64,000 nt of DNA from Cycas panzhihuaensis (Eukaryota; Cycadophyta), in the NCBI GenBank assembly GCA_023213395.1, contig CM041465.1:134051741-134115740 (forward strand). Direction: 5' to 3'. Shown piece by piece: positions 20,357-34,079 of this stretch. The notes beneath the pieces were generated by a model, which saw nothing but the letters and a program-made list of their open reading frames with translations, was not told the DNA's origin and made no database searches. Each line of letters opens with the position of its first letter. Positions within the stretch are counted from its first letter, which is position 1. The translations under genes and the position numbers were made by a program.

Positions 20357-23085
20357 TGGATGCGCATTTATGGGATAGCTACCTAACTGAGTAGGAGTGG
20401 AAGAGTGGTCGATAATGTAATCGGGAAAAGACCTACAAGTAGGGCAAATACCATGCAGGGCACCCTATGCACCGGAGCGCAAGTTCGGGACTTGCAAATA
20501 GAATCTAGCTACCTAGAAGTGGTTCCCCACTTCCAGCAAGAGGAGAAGAGGCTTAAGGTTAGCCTGGGTTGACCTAAGGGAAGGATCCTCCCACCCTTGG
20601 ATGGCCGGAAGGGGAATGAGAGAACCCTTCAGGGGTTTCCCTAGAGCAATGGGAAACAAGAGAAGGTAGGCAAGTGGACGGCCTACAGATGGGATCACCT
20701 CGGTTACCTTTCTAAGCAGAGAACCGAGAGAATTATAAAAGGAACGACCAAAGAGAAGAGGTTATGATATGTGTGAGCAAGCTAACCAAGTAAGCAAATA
20801 ATGAAACGAGAGGGAAGCTTGCAAGGCAAAAGGGGGAAAAGATAAGTGGGAAGGTTTCCTAAGACCTTTTCCTATAGCAAATAAAATGTATGTGATAAAG
20901 CGAGCAAAGTATAAACTAAGACAAAGCTTGATTTCCCTTTTATTTCCAATGAGCTAATTACTAATACGTAAAAGAACTCAATAGGAGAATAAAAGGTGGC
21001 AAAGTGGAGCAAAAGTATGTACCCGGAATAGAAGCGTGACGAAGCAACAATGTTACCACGAGACACTTTGAGTTAGTCCACGAAGTGCGGCAGACGTGAA
21101 GGGTTGCGGTAGACTAGAATGTGGGGCTCCCTTACCTTCCCCAAAAATAGTACTAAAGTACCAAAAAAGGAAAGGAAAGGAACGAAATGCTAACAATAAA
21201 CGAAATATGAAAGTAAAGTATGAATGGGAGTACTTACCCGCGGAGGAAGAAAGAAGAACGGATCCTTTGCGCCTTCCAAATACTTGCAAGTAAATGACAA
21301 TATCCCCCTTTCCGGAGAAAGGGTGCTAGCATACAATAAAGAGTCCTAACAATGCATGTACATATGAAGCAAGCATAAACTTAAATACATGCATGTTAGT
21401 ATGCAATATTACAATGATAAACTATGGCAGAAAATAACCAAAGTCAAAGGTAAATGAACCGGTAAGCCTTAGAGTGGCCCACCTCCCACAAGGAACAACC
21501 CTACTCACCCCTAAGAAGCCATGAGGCAGCGAGGATAAGGCTGTGCAAGAGGACTGGAAATGGAGGCAACAAGAGCCCAAGAGGATCTATAGCAAGCCAG
21601 GATGGTACGGGGAGCAAACCGGGTTGACGGGGAAGGAGTTGGGTGAGGGACAAGTAACAGGGGCTTATGTGAGTTACCCGGATCAAGGTGCAAGCCCTCA
21701 AACCAGCACTGCAATGTGTGACAGTGCTGATTTCAATGGCTTAAAATGGCCCAACAAACCCTTGTTTGATTGCCAAGAACAGCATGGGGCAAAAGGGAAG
21801 GTTTAGGGGGCAAAGAACCATGTGAAGAGCGTGGAAGGTGATGCAGAATCTACCCAGCTCTCACCCAAACCCTATGCAACCCCTCTTTGCTACTGCCTTG
21901 AGCAAGAAATGCAGGAAAGGAGGCACTAATGGTAGAAATAAGATAGCCCAAAACAAAGGAAGAGCAACCTCCAAAGACCAAAGTAAAGAGAGCTAGAAGT
22001 GACAAGCAAAATAGGGTATAAATTGGGCAAGAAAGTAGCTTAAACCAATGAATACCTAAGAAAGAGGAGGGGGGCTCTTGCCTCAGTCAAGAGCTGCTGA
22101 AATAAGGCAGAGAATTTTTCTAAGGAGCTGTGGAACAACAGGTTTGGAACCCCTGCTAATGGAGTTGAAGGAAACACCTGCACTTTAAAGATGCTTGATG
22201 GCTGCCTAAGCAAGAAAATGCTGAGATCTCTCCAAAGGGGCCCTCTCCAAGGCGTGTGAAGGGCTGGGAGGATGTCCTAACCATACCAAAGAAGAGCTGG
22301 GTGCTGGAGGAGAGGTGCAGGTCCTATAGCAGTAGTGAAGTAGCAGGGAATGGAAGAGCACAAGGTATTTTTCCTTGAGAAGCATTAAAAAATGAGAAAA
22401 ATATCCTAAAAATGGGTTGGAGAGGACTTAAATACCCAACCCAAACCCTAAAGCAAGCGATTAGGGTGCAGCTAGTGGTGAGTCAAGTCACGAGACACGT
22501 GGTAGTTTTGCAATAAATGTGAAATTGCCATGACAGTTTTTAAAAAATAATTTGAGATACTCATCCCACCGCAAATTTCGTGGTACTGCAGAATTTACGG
22601 TGGTACCGCGATATTTGCAGCGGTACACAACTGGAGGCTAAATCTGGCCCAGATAGCCATCCTGGGCTGTGGGCCAATGATAAAAGAGGCTAATAGGGGG
22701 CTAAGACACCTACTCGAGAGCAAACAAGCCAACAAACGAGTCTAGAAGAGCAAAAATAGGATTCAAACGATGTGGCAATTCAACCAAACAATGACGGGTC
22801 ATCACACGGGCAGAGGTGGCACAAGCCAAATGGATCCTAGAGTGAGTAGGGTAGAATGCGAGAAGTGGAATGGCCACCGTGGTGCCACACTCACTGGGAA
22901 TGTGGCCCCACTATAGTTGTCATAGGCTGAATAAGTGTAGATTAAGACAAGATCGTCTACAAGGTCACAACATGCAAACATGCAAGCATACACTCATCTC
23001 AAAAGAAAGTAATGATAAGGTGAGAAGCATACCTACACTTACTTGAGTTGATAACTCTGTATCCATTCCTAGAAGCTAGGAAACA
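20357..23085 (-). repeat. 5' LTR of element A
   Basis: About 2.73 kb, TGGATGCGC to AGGAAACA, matching 6232-8956. The GACAC duplication follows at 23086. This copy would drive the genomic RNA leftward. The U3 palindrome is decayed here (22572 onward) compared with the perfect form in the other LTR. The splice-donor-like site is at about 21129-21138. Confidence 0.92.
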
Positions 23086-23090
23086 GACAC
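23086..23090. repeat. Target-site duplication of element A, right copy
   Basis: GACAC, identical to 6227-6231. Beyond it the 3' untranslated region of B resumes (CTAAGAGGGTGGCATGAGCC), parallel to C at 29280. Confidence 0.9.
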
Positions 23091-23441
23091 CTAAGAGGGT
23101 GGCATGAGCCAAGGAGATACGATGGGACCAGAATCCCCAATGAAAACAATTATGAGACAACAAAAAGAAGGAAGGAAATGAGGGGATGCTCCATTACCTT
23201 CATATTCAAGGTAAACATAATATAAACACAATCTAGAAATAATATAAACATAATCTAGAAAGATGTAAACATAATAAAAAAGTATGTAAAAACCCATACC
23301 ATGGATGATACAAGAGCCAAGCAAAGAGATAAACTTATGGTCACCATAGTTTAACCTCATCAATGGGCTATTTTTGGAGGTGTAAAGGGGAGGATGACTG
23401 GAAGAACCTCTTGGGAGCAGGGGACCAACCTATATGATCGA

Positions 23442-23861
23442 CTAGGGATTATCCAAGGAAGGGAGGCAATGCTCCAAGATAAAGTAGGCAAGGCTATCTA
23501 CCTTGACATTTTGATCATGAGGGATATGCTAGATATCCACCAAGGAAAAGGAGGATAAAAGGGACCTGGCAGTTGAGGTAAGGGACCTTAGTCAAGGGTA
23601 ATGGACTTGATAGATTTAAGTAAGTTGCGAGACGATAACCTAAGAATCGCAATGGAGAATGATGGGACCATGATGGAGGTGAAGTGCATCAATAAGGGCC
23701 TCAATAATGGTCATGTATTCATCCTCGTTGTTTGTAGCCTTGAGTAAGTATACTTTTGAATACATGAAGTCATGTCCGGAGGGGTTACAAATGATCCAGG
23801 CAGCTATGGAAGGTCCTAGGTTATAACGACTACCACCATCTATATAGATAAGAAGAGCCAT
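23442..23861 (-). pseudogene. Element B: stand-alone RNase H domain ORF (decayed)
   Basis: Same ORF as 9368-9790: 140 codons from ATG at 23859-23861 to a stop at 23442-23444. It keeps the first catalytic Asp (LLIYIDGGSRYN), then NNEDEYMTIIEALIDAL, IILHCDS and NVKVDSLAYFILEH. Early stops interrupt it from 23640 on. The near-identical length with A and C (141 codons each) shows that it is a discrete ORF and not a fragment of pol. Confidence 0.75.
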
Positions 23862-24385
23862 GGTGGTAAGAAACAAATGGTTATAAGAAGTAAAGGAAGT
23901 GGTCAAAAGAAGTTACCATAACTCATGATAACTCACAAAAATAGCCATGGGAGGATAGGAGAGCCCTGTGTATAGGCTACGAGGCTCATAGAGGGCCTAC
24001 CTTATGGATGGAGGAGAGTTATCATAGTGATAAGTTGTTTAACAAATCTTTGGAGCTAGTACAGGGCCAATTAGGACCTAAGGGAGGAAAGAGATCATGT
24101 TAAGAGCCTTAGGGGCTTAAACAAATGGTAAAAATAGATCCAAGGTTTCGAAATAGGCTAATGGAGCGTAAACTCCAATAGCATTTTGAACATGGTGAAA
24201 ATTAGGTGGAAGGGCTCATGAGATAGGCTAAAAGAAGGTGCCATAAATATATAAAATGAAGGAAAAAAGGCATATTAGAGGGAAAAATAGGTATGGGCCC
24301 TGAATAGATCAAAGATGGGCCAAAGGAAATGGTCCTAGTGGCTCTTTCATGATGGAGAAAGGATGTGGTGTATTAGATGACTCCG

Positions 24386-24396
24386 TGAATAAAAGG
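24386..24396 (+). promoter_or_regulatory. Degraded TATA box of the antisense gene, element B
   Basis: TGAATAAAAGG stands where A and C have CTATATAAGG. The downstream GATTCATTTTCA is at 24416, the same spacing as in A and C. Confidence 0.4.
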
Positions 24397-24556
24397 AGGA
24401 TGAGGGGAGAAATGAGATTCATTTTCATGCTCCTTTATACAATTTCAGAGCTCTACCTCTCTAACACCCTAATTTACCCCCTATCACATACCCAGTGGAG
24501 GCGATCCAACCGTCAAATCATCATGCAAAGAGACATGTTGGATCTAGGAGTGAGAG

Positions 24557-25077
24557 ATGGCTGTGATCAAACCTAATCCGATGCACCAATTCAGGCCTTG
24601 ACCCTTGATTTTGATTTTTTTATCTTTAGTACTTTTGATTATAATTTAGGCCTTTTGTGCATGAATCAGGCCTTTCAGGACCCATTTGAGGGCTCAGAAG
24701 GGGATGGACTAAGGTATTAGGGAGCCCTAGTCCTAGTGGACTAGCTACAGTCCAAAAAAATGATCTTTTATTTTTTTTTAATTAAAAAAAAAAAAATTGG
24801 CAGGGGAAGCTACAAGACTATGAACTTATTTGCGGTGTTGTGAACGTCCTTGTGGGCCAAGAAGGAGTCAGTGGGGCCTTCTAATATATTTATAATACCA
24901 CAAATATATTATTACTGTTAGGATAGTTTAATAATAATAAAAAAGAAAAACTTTAAAGTTTTATATTAGTTTCTCTTATCTTTTGATAAGTAAAGAGGAC
25001 TTTTGACTGATAGAGATGAGACTAGCTAACTAGTAATGTATTCTTGGTTATTATAGCCTATTATTATGGTTGGTAAT
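24557..25077 (+). pseudogene. Element B: antisense PMD-like gene, exon 1, intron 1 and first bases of exon 2
   Basis: Exon 1 encodes MAVIKPNP (24557-24580), matching MAVARPNP in C and MMIARPDL in A. The donor is decayed (CCG|ATGCAC). The acceptor is TTATTATAG| at 25056. Exon 2 begins at 25057 with CCT ATT ATT ATG GTT GGT AAT, matching A's codons GCT GTC ATC GTG GTG GAT AAC. It is cut after 21 bases by element C and resumes at 44070. Intron 1 holds a T-run/A-run palindromic stretch at about 24768-24797. Confidence 0.65.
25073..25077. repeat. Target-site duplication of element C, left copy
   Basis: GTAAT here and GTAAC at 44065-44069: four of five bases match, and the mismatch is a transition. 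It falls inside exon 2 of B's antisense gene. Confidence 0.8.
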
Positions 25078-28000
25078 TAGAATCATACCTATGGGATGGT
25101 AACCATACTTGGTTAAGATTGAATCAATCGATGAAGAGTTTCAGAATCTAGGATCAATCTGGCAAGTGAAAGAGATCACCCACACAGGGCTTCCACGCGT
25201 CGGAACGCAAGTTTAGGACCCACGAGTGGCACACAACTCCCTTTTGGGTAACTCGACTTTGGTTTGGAGGGTGGAAGGAATGAGGGATATCCTCGGTTTC
25301 CTTAGTAACCTTAAGGGATGGGCCCTACCGCCCTTGGATGGCCGAAGGAGGGAGGTAAAGGCAAGCAAGGGAATGGCTCTTCACGTGGAATAAAAGGGGT
25401 GTGAGAGAGGTATACCCAAGCAAGAAAGGAGGGTAATGCACACTCGTAGTAGGGTGGTTAGATGACCAACCCATGAGTGGAACCAACCTAAAGGGTATAC
25501 TAAGGATACCTTGCTAAGGTAGATGTGATAAAGACTAGGGGGGAGTGACCTAAAAGGAAACTCTTCTTTAGGTCACTATACCCAAGACAGACTTGGGGAT
25601 ATGAGGCAATGGTGAAAAGGGTTTCAACCATTCCACATGTAAGAGGCTATGCTTTGTGTATTATGGTGAAGTGAGGAATATAATGTTGTGTTTTTGCAAG
25701 TAGAAAGAAAATCATAAAATGAATATACTCTCATTTACTCTCTAATATGATGACCTCACTCTCCTTTTGTTTTCAAATGGAGAAAGTAAACAATGCTAGC
25801 TGAAAGGTTGCGAACATGCACGCATGAGATGCAAGGCAAAGCAGAAACATATACAACAAGCAAGAATGCAATTGGATGTGATTTCTACTTTATACACTTT
25901 GCTAAATGAGCAAGTGAAGTAAGAATATGCAAGTGATATATGCAAGTTTACTTTACTCTTTTCCCTTTATGTATATGCATGCAAGTAAACAAACTCTAAG
26001 CGAGAGGAAAGAAGTGGCGAGGAGAGAATAGAGGCATACAAAAAATGAGAGGTTGGATGAGTGTGTTCCCTTGTGTTGCACACACCTTCCTCTTTCTTTT
26101 CCCTGAATGTGAGCAGTGTAATACAATGATGCCAGGGGCTTCCTTACCTTCCCCAAATCAAAAGGAAAAGAGTGGAAAAGACTCGAAAGTGATATCGGAA
26201 GAGAGGGAAAGAACGTATCTCTATTGATGTATTTCCTTCCTCCTCCACATGTAATGAAGAGGAAAACCTAGAGACAGAGCAAGATGTATATGTGTATAAA
26301 GTTCATAAAATAATACGAGCAAAATACCTTAACTAAGAGAAATTTTGCATTAAGGACCAATCTTTAACTTTTCTCTATGCAAGGAGGACAAGAAAAGAGA
26401 AGAAAGGTGGTTAGCCTCAGAATGGCTAACCTCCTAAGACACACACCTCCACATTGTCCAAGCACATAAACAACAAGTAAAGATAGTAGAATGAGAGCCA
26501 ACATAGGGGTGACAGGATGTAACAAAGTTGAAAATATGGCTAATGTTGCAAAGGTTGCTATGCGTAACTTTTGCAACCCCCAAACTAATCTAACACCCAA
26601 AGGCAAAATAGGGTCTAACTAGGGGCTGCAATTTCTACCCACACAAGGCTCACAAAGCTAGAGCAAGAATAATAATGGGCTACATACGCTACTACTAGCA
26701 GTGGCCTCTCTTCTGGGAGCTCTTTGGTAGCCTAAAGGAAGCACAAAGGAGAAAGAGGAGAGGGGGAGAAGGGGATTGCCCTTGAGGAGAAGGCCTTGTT
26801 AGGTTATGGAAGCTGCCTTGGCTCATTTCACTCACCCTCTTGGAACCTCTTCCTTACTACCTCCTTGGGAAACTAGGGAAGAAATAGAAGGAATGGTAGG
26901 CAAAGAATGAAAAGAGGAGGGAATGCCTCCTATGCATAGTAGAAATCTAAGAAACAAAGGATGTTACATGATATTCCAACCACATTTGAGCAATTTAAGA
27001 GGAGCCAAATTCAATAAGGGATGAGGAATACCTGTTGGGGCTAGATCAAGAGTAGATCTACTTGAGGAAATGGGAGAAGAGGGCAGCATTATAAGGTTTA
27101 TAGGTGAAACCCTATGGAGGCTACCAAATCTAAAGAGAAAACTTGACCAAGGTGTGATACTTATGCTTGGAGGTGAGCTTGGAGCATATCTTGCTTAAAG
27201 TAGCCTTATCTCAGGCCTGCTGTTATGGATTTGAGGCTACAGTAGGCTAATCTTAGACTGGTGAGCTGATGTCTTTAGGGTTGTAGGGCATTTTTACAGG
27301 AGATGTCCTATGTGAGTGAGAAAGAAGATTTAAGAGAATGGAAGAAGAGAGGGAAATGATGTCTTTTTTGGGCTTTAAACCTAACCCTAGCTTAATTGAG
27401 TGATTAGGGTTCAACTAGGGCCAGGACTACGACTCAGCCATGTGGTAATTTTGTACTAAATGTGAAATTTGCCATGGTGGATTTTAAAAAATGAAGTGAC
27501 AGTCGCCTCGTGGTAAACTTCGTGGTACCACAAAGTTTGTAGTGGTACCGTGATCTTTACCATAGTGTGGTAACAACATACACAAAAATGAAAGAAAAGA
27601 GGGTTGGGAGATCAGAAAGAGAGGTACCTCAGGCCTAAGGGGTATGACCCTCTATCTAGATATCTTGGGATAGTCATGGGATCGAGGAGACCTATGCTAG
27701 GTGAAGTACCAAAGATCTAAAACTCCCAAAAGGTCGATAAATCGATGAACATACACCAACAATATCTAGGCAAGGCGTTAGAGGTTGAGATATAGAAATA
27801 GAGTTGTGAACGGGTCATAAGGGATAAATGGTGCTTGGGATAATGTGGAGACATATAGGAGGTTACAAAGTGCCATTAGGATCAATATCCCTAGATCGTC
27901 ATAGGCTGAAATGATGTCATGCAACATGATCAAACAATGGATGCATAATGGTCGTGCTAATAAACCAGTTAATCATGTAATGAAAACAAAGAGGTGCTTC

Positions 28001-28098
28001 AATTTACCTTTCTAAAATTCACCAAGGTAAAGGATAGAAGCATACCTACACTTACTTGAGTCAAATCGTCCATACCCATTCCTGGTAGCCAAGAAACA
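25078..28098 (-). repeat. 3' LTR of element C
   Basis: About 3.0 kb, TAGAATCA to AAGAAACA, paired with 40986-44064. It contains the donor-like site (26141-26150), the GGTACC palindrome (27513-27538) and the TCGTCATAGGC motif (27896-27906). Confidence 0.9.
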
Positions 28099-28171
28099 TT
28101 GCCCCCTTGGTAGTAGAGCCTCGCTGCTCAGAAACGCAACGCGATGGCAAATGCTGGCAACACAATGTTAA

Positions 28172-28173
<2 letters not shown>
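28099..28173 (-). other. Element C polypurine tract and start of 3' untranslated region
   Basis: TTGCCCCCTTGG on the plus strand reads CCAAGGGGGCAA on the element strand, the clearest polypurine tract in the window. It abuts the LTR end. The following GAGCCTCGCTGCTC and GCGATGGCAAATGCTGGCAA blocks are shared with A. Confidence 0.7.
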
Positions 28174-29676
<1,503 letters not shown>

Positions 29677-30099
29677 TCAAGGGGGGTCACCAAGGAGAGG
29701 GAGGCGGCACTCAAGGATGAGGTGAACCAGGCTATCCACCTCAGCATTGCGATCCCAAGGGATGTGTCAAATATCGACGGAAGAGAAGTGTGCCAAAAGG
29801 GACCTAGTAGTCGAGGCAAGGGCCCATAGACATGGGCAATGCACCTAGTAGGCCTGGGTAATATGGGACACCAAAACCTAAGAGTCGTAGAAGAGGATGA
29901 TGGGTCCACGATGGAAGCAGAGCACATTAGTAAGGGCCTCAATAATAGTTGTATATTCAGCTTCGTTATTGGTGGCTTTGGAAAGAAAGATCCCAGAATG
30001 CATGAAGTCATATCCGAAAGAATCATGAAGGATCCATGCAATGACAGAGGGGCCTGGGTTGTCCTTACTTCCACCATTGGTGAAGATGACTAATGTCAT
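29677..30099 (-). pseudogene. Element C: stand-alone RNase H domain ORF
   Basis: 141 codons including stop, the same length as in A. ATG at 30097-30099. It reads VIFTNGGSKDNPGPS (first catalytic Asp changed to Asn, as in A), NNEAEYTTIIEALTNVL and IILFYDS, then a stop at about 29878, and beyond it NAEVDSLVHLILE. The GAT-to-AAT change shared by A and C may be independent transitions or a common ancestor; B keeps GAT. Confidence 0.75.
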
Positions 30100-30667
30100 G
30101 GTAGAAGAAATGGAGGTCTCGATAGGGCAAATCGATGAAAAAGAGTGCCGACAGGGTTGATGAGCGAAAAGAACTCAATAGGAGGAAGCAGTTATAAGGG
30201 ACTTAAGTGACTATCAATGGAGCCCGTAAAGGATAGGAGGGCCCAAAGATGAGGCTACCCAAGGACGAGGAGATCGACCTGACGGACGGGAAGGAAATGA
30301 TAGTGAACATGCCCCTATGGAGTTCTAAAGGTTGTTGAGCGAATGGAGGCACAGTCCCGAATGAGGAAGGCATTTTCTTTGGGAGACCCAAAGGCATGAA
30401 CATGTAATAAAAATGGGGTTAGGACAATGAAACGAGCCAAATGAGTATAAACACAAGTATATTTAGAGATGGCACAAAAATCAAGGTAAAAGGGACCTCA
30501 CAAAGCTGAAGGGGATGCTATAAATGCACCTAGAGGGTGAGAGGGAAAGAGGGTAACATAGGCGAAATGGGAGATGGAACTAGAAGGCAAAGGCAGCAAG
30601 GGGAAAGAGATGGTCCTGAGGGCTATTGCAGCAAGAGTAAATGAGGAGGTGTTTGTCGGGGCCCCAC

Positions 30668-30677
30668 CTATATAAGG
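30668..30677 (+). promoter_or_regulatory. TATA box of the antisense PMD gene, element C
   Basis: CTATATAAGG just after CGGGGCCCCAC, as in A at 10314-10323. GATTCATTTTCATGG follows at 30696. Confidence 0.65.
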
Positions 30678-30836
30678 AAAACTCGATGAAAACGAGATTC
30701 ATTTTCATGGGCTCACGATCGATTTAGAGCCCTTTTCCCTACATAGCAGAGCATCGCCCAACTTCAGAAGCATGCAGAGGGAGATCAAACCATTGGATCG
30801 AAGCGTGGAGATAGCCATTAAGACTCAAGAGATGAG

Positions 30837-33299
30837 ATGGCGGTAGCCAGGCCAAATCCAGTGAGTAGATTACCCCTTACCCTTTCCATTTTATCATTTG
30901 ATGTTTAAGTGTTTTTAAGCTTTTGTTAGGTAGTTTTAGGCCCCTTAAGGGTGAAAGGGGATCTCCTAGAGCCCAAATTGGGCCCAGAGAGAGGGAGGAC
31001 TAGGGCATTGGGTAGCCCTGGTCCCGGTGGGCCTAAGTATGGCCCACCCCAATTTTTTTTTTTGGGTATAATCCCCCCTTTTATGGTGAGTGTCACAGGC
31101 CGTACAATAACTATTACAGTGTCGTGAAATTTGCCACGGGGCCACTGAGATCGAGCTAAAAACTTAGTGGGGCTCCATGTTAAACTCTGCGGTACCACAA
31201 AGTTTAGTGCAGGGTGGAGGCCAACCAACTCAAAAAGTAATAGATGGCCCAAAGGAGTGCCAAACTCAGCCAAGAGGGGGTAAGAGGTAGTCCTGAAGGC
31301 AGGCAGATGGATACATAAAAGTTCTGACTAGATCTTGGATGTTTGACAGGTGGTTATCAAGGTGGACAACTGTGAGAACATCAACGTTGAGATGATGAGT
31401 TTTATAGAGATGCTGACTTAGGGAGACAAGCAGATACTAGGGAGATGTAATCTGCTGAAGGTCATTAGGACACTACAATATGCCTCAAATCAACGTCTGC
31501 TGGCTGACATCATCTTGCACTGGGATCGCAGGTGATACGTATTTCACCTCCCCTAGGCAAGAGATGTTACTATCACACCAAGAGACATCTAGAGGATCTT
31601 GGGAGTACCAGCAGAAGGGGCACTAGCGTCACTAGGGGTATTACCTAGCAATGGTGCTGCACACAGGGAGGCTGGAACATTCTTCACAGGTCAGGATAGG
31701 TGGGAGAGGCAAGGGATATCTATTTAGAGCATGGTTATATCACAGATTCCTTGGGTGAGGAAGTTGATTATACTGGGTATTATATTCTGGATTTCTCAGA
31801 AATAGAACCATAGGGACATTCCTGGCAGCTGGATGGATACAGTGAGGAGTTGTAAGGCCAGGGAGAGGATGGACTAAGCCACCCTGATAGTGGCAAATCT
31901 AATTGCTGAGCTAGATGCCATTAGAGTGACTTAGAGAGGAGGTTTTTCATACATCACATTGCTGTAGTGCTAGTTTTTCAATCACTTCAAAGTAGTGGCA
32001 CTAATAGGAGGGCCATACCCTATCTTAACGTGAGATCCTATGGTCCACAGGTAGCAGACTTGGTTCAGGGGGACCAAGGATCATGCGTACATTTGATGCT
32101 TGGTAGAGGCGACATCACTGGACCTCCTCACCATGGTAAATTATACGGCAGACCCATATAGAGGGGTGAGGTGGGACAATGATGATGAGGTAAGTAGAGC
32201 AAGAGGAGCCAGAGGTTGTCCTAGAGGAGATGATGATGGTGGTGGTGATGGAGGTGATGGGGCAGGCCCAATAGGAGCGACAGGTGGCAAGGCAAGTCCA
32301 CGAGGGACCACCAGAGGTGAGGCAGGGCCTTCGAGAGCCACAGGTGGAGAGGCAGGTCCTTCAGGAGCTGTAAGGAGAGGCATGCCATCCTGTGCACCAG
32401 TCAGGAGGTTGAGAATAATCAGGAGAGCCCAAGCAGTGGCGATAACAATAACTGAGGAGGGTGGAGGCAATGCTCCAATAGGCTAGGTTATTGGCGAGGT
32501 GGTACCAGAAGAGGAGGAAGTACCGGTAGCTAGGGGAGATCCTGAGGAGGAGGTGGTCATCTGAGTTAAGGAGCTAGTAGTCCCAAGAGGTGAGACACTA
32601 CTTTTTCCTATCATTTTTCAATCACCAAGTATCTAGGTGCTTTCTTTTGATTTGGTTTATTTGGTATACATATACAAATGTATATACTAACATATGGTGT
32701 ATTTGACTTTGCAAGAACAATGAAGATGGGGAGGTTGGTTGAGGCAGTAGTCTGGGAGATGTTCTCCTAGGCCTACACAGAGGAATAACCTCCCATCCAA
32801 GCGAGAGAGGAGCCACGATCGGCAGGGGATCATACAACGATATTTACCCCATTGGTTAGGGCTAAGGATGTGGGTAGAGTCCCAGGAGCATCAGGCAAGA
32901 GTGGGACAACTATAAGGAGAGCTAGATGGGACTAGAGCAAAGAGAGATATCTTATGAGGTCAGGTCTAGGCACTGGAGGCTCAGGGAGGAGCAAGTGGTG
33001 ATGTAGAGAGTCACATCTAAGTGGCTGTGCTAGAGGAGTGACTCCGAGTGATGGAGGAGAGGCTTCAGAAAGTAGAGGACGAGTGAGATCATATCCAAGT
33101 ATGATACGATCAGCTGGTAAACCAGATGGTGTCGAGGTCATCGCAGAGTCAGACTCATACTCACATGATGGCGATAACCATGAGGAGACCTCAGGATGAG
33201 GGGAGTGAGGCGGGGAGCTCTTAGAGGCATAGGAGGGGCTTAGGAGAGATGTAGTCCCCTAGAGAGGGATCACATCGACCAGGAGACGATGCACCATGA
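30837..33299 (+). pseudogene. Element C: antisense three-exon PMD-like gene (decayed)
   Basis: Exon 1 coding 30837-30860 (MAVARPNP), donor CCA|GTGAGT; acceptor TTTGACAG| with exon 2 at 31350; exon 2 ends at 32589 with donor AGAG|GTGAGA; acceptor GCAAG| with exon 3 at 32716; stop TGA at 33297-33299. Exon 2 carries HWDRR, YVFHLP, TPRDI and RILGVPAEG, with the conserved tract RKLIILGIIFWISQK. An acidic/Gly-rich part follows (about 32180-32400). Exon 3 reads GRLVEAVVWEMFS as in A. Several TAG stops stand where A has Gln or Trp codons, and the reverse. The gene is not functional, but the intron positions are kept. Confidence 0.72.
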
Positions 33300-34079
33300 G
33301 TAGGGGAGCACCAGAGAGTAGGGTGTATTAGGTTTTGATTTGGGAAAGCACTAGACCTCCAGGGAGTGACCATATGTTACCACATGATTGTACTCCTCCC
33401 TGCAAGGATTCTGGCTTCCCACGGATGATGTGCCATACCATTTATATGATATGACTCATTATGTTTTTTTTTAGGTATATAGATGGGGCCATTAGTACCC
33501 CATTTGATATATGATGGTATGTGATGATACATGATGATGAATTGTGTTGCATTTGCTTTTGTATATATGTTTGTGTATACATGTGTATGAGTGCACAGGT
33601 GTACGAGGAGCTATAGATCATGATGATTTTTATTCCTTGCTATATGATTTATGTTATAGGATTGTTTAGGTTGCACACACTTCCTTTCATGTAGGGCCAC
33701 ACTCCTAGCGGGCACACATGATCACCATGAGCATCGGCCATAGGTGTATGTGGGGCTAGGACGTAGGGAGCCATACATGTCCACGTAGGAGCATAGCAAA
33801 ATATGTAAAGGAAGCACTAACGAGAAATGGAGTAACGATACTCAAGCATTACATCCTAGTTGGGGAGTGCTTCTAGGCTCAGGAGCAATAGGGACAACAC
33901 ACCTAATTAGGAGGGCAGGGCCCCAAGAGAAAGGGAAAACAAGAGGTTCTATAGGAGGAACCCAAAAGGACCGAGAGGGCCACCCTAAACTACCATTCTA
34001 CCTATGATTAGGGGTAATGGGGACGCACCTAGGATGGTAGTTTAGGCTTATTTTGGAGTGAAAGGAGAGAAAGAAGTGG
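33300..34079. other. Convergent spacer, element C
   Basis: Between the antisense gene's stop and the integrase stop. AT-rich with TGATGATACATGATGATG-type repeats near 33515-33545. It shares with A the CACATACTTCC/CACATATTTCC and TGGTAGTTTAGGCTTATTTTGGAG-like blocks (A 13464-13486, C 34037-34059). Nothing coding was seen. Confidence 0.4.

Larger units (their letters stand above)
6232..23085 (-). mobile_element. Element A: complete Ty3/gypsy, Tat-like retrotransposon with antisense gene
   Basis: A 16.9 kb element with both LTRs, PBS, a full gag-to-integrase order and perfect GACAC target duplications. It is inserted in B's 3' untranslated region. The polyprotein can be followed in one frame from about 19338 to its end at 13513, although stop codons break it. 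The long 3' internal region carries a plus-strand PMD-like gene (10483-12850) and a separate minus-strand RNase H (9368-9790). It is the best-preserved of the three. Confidence 0.92.
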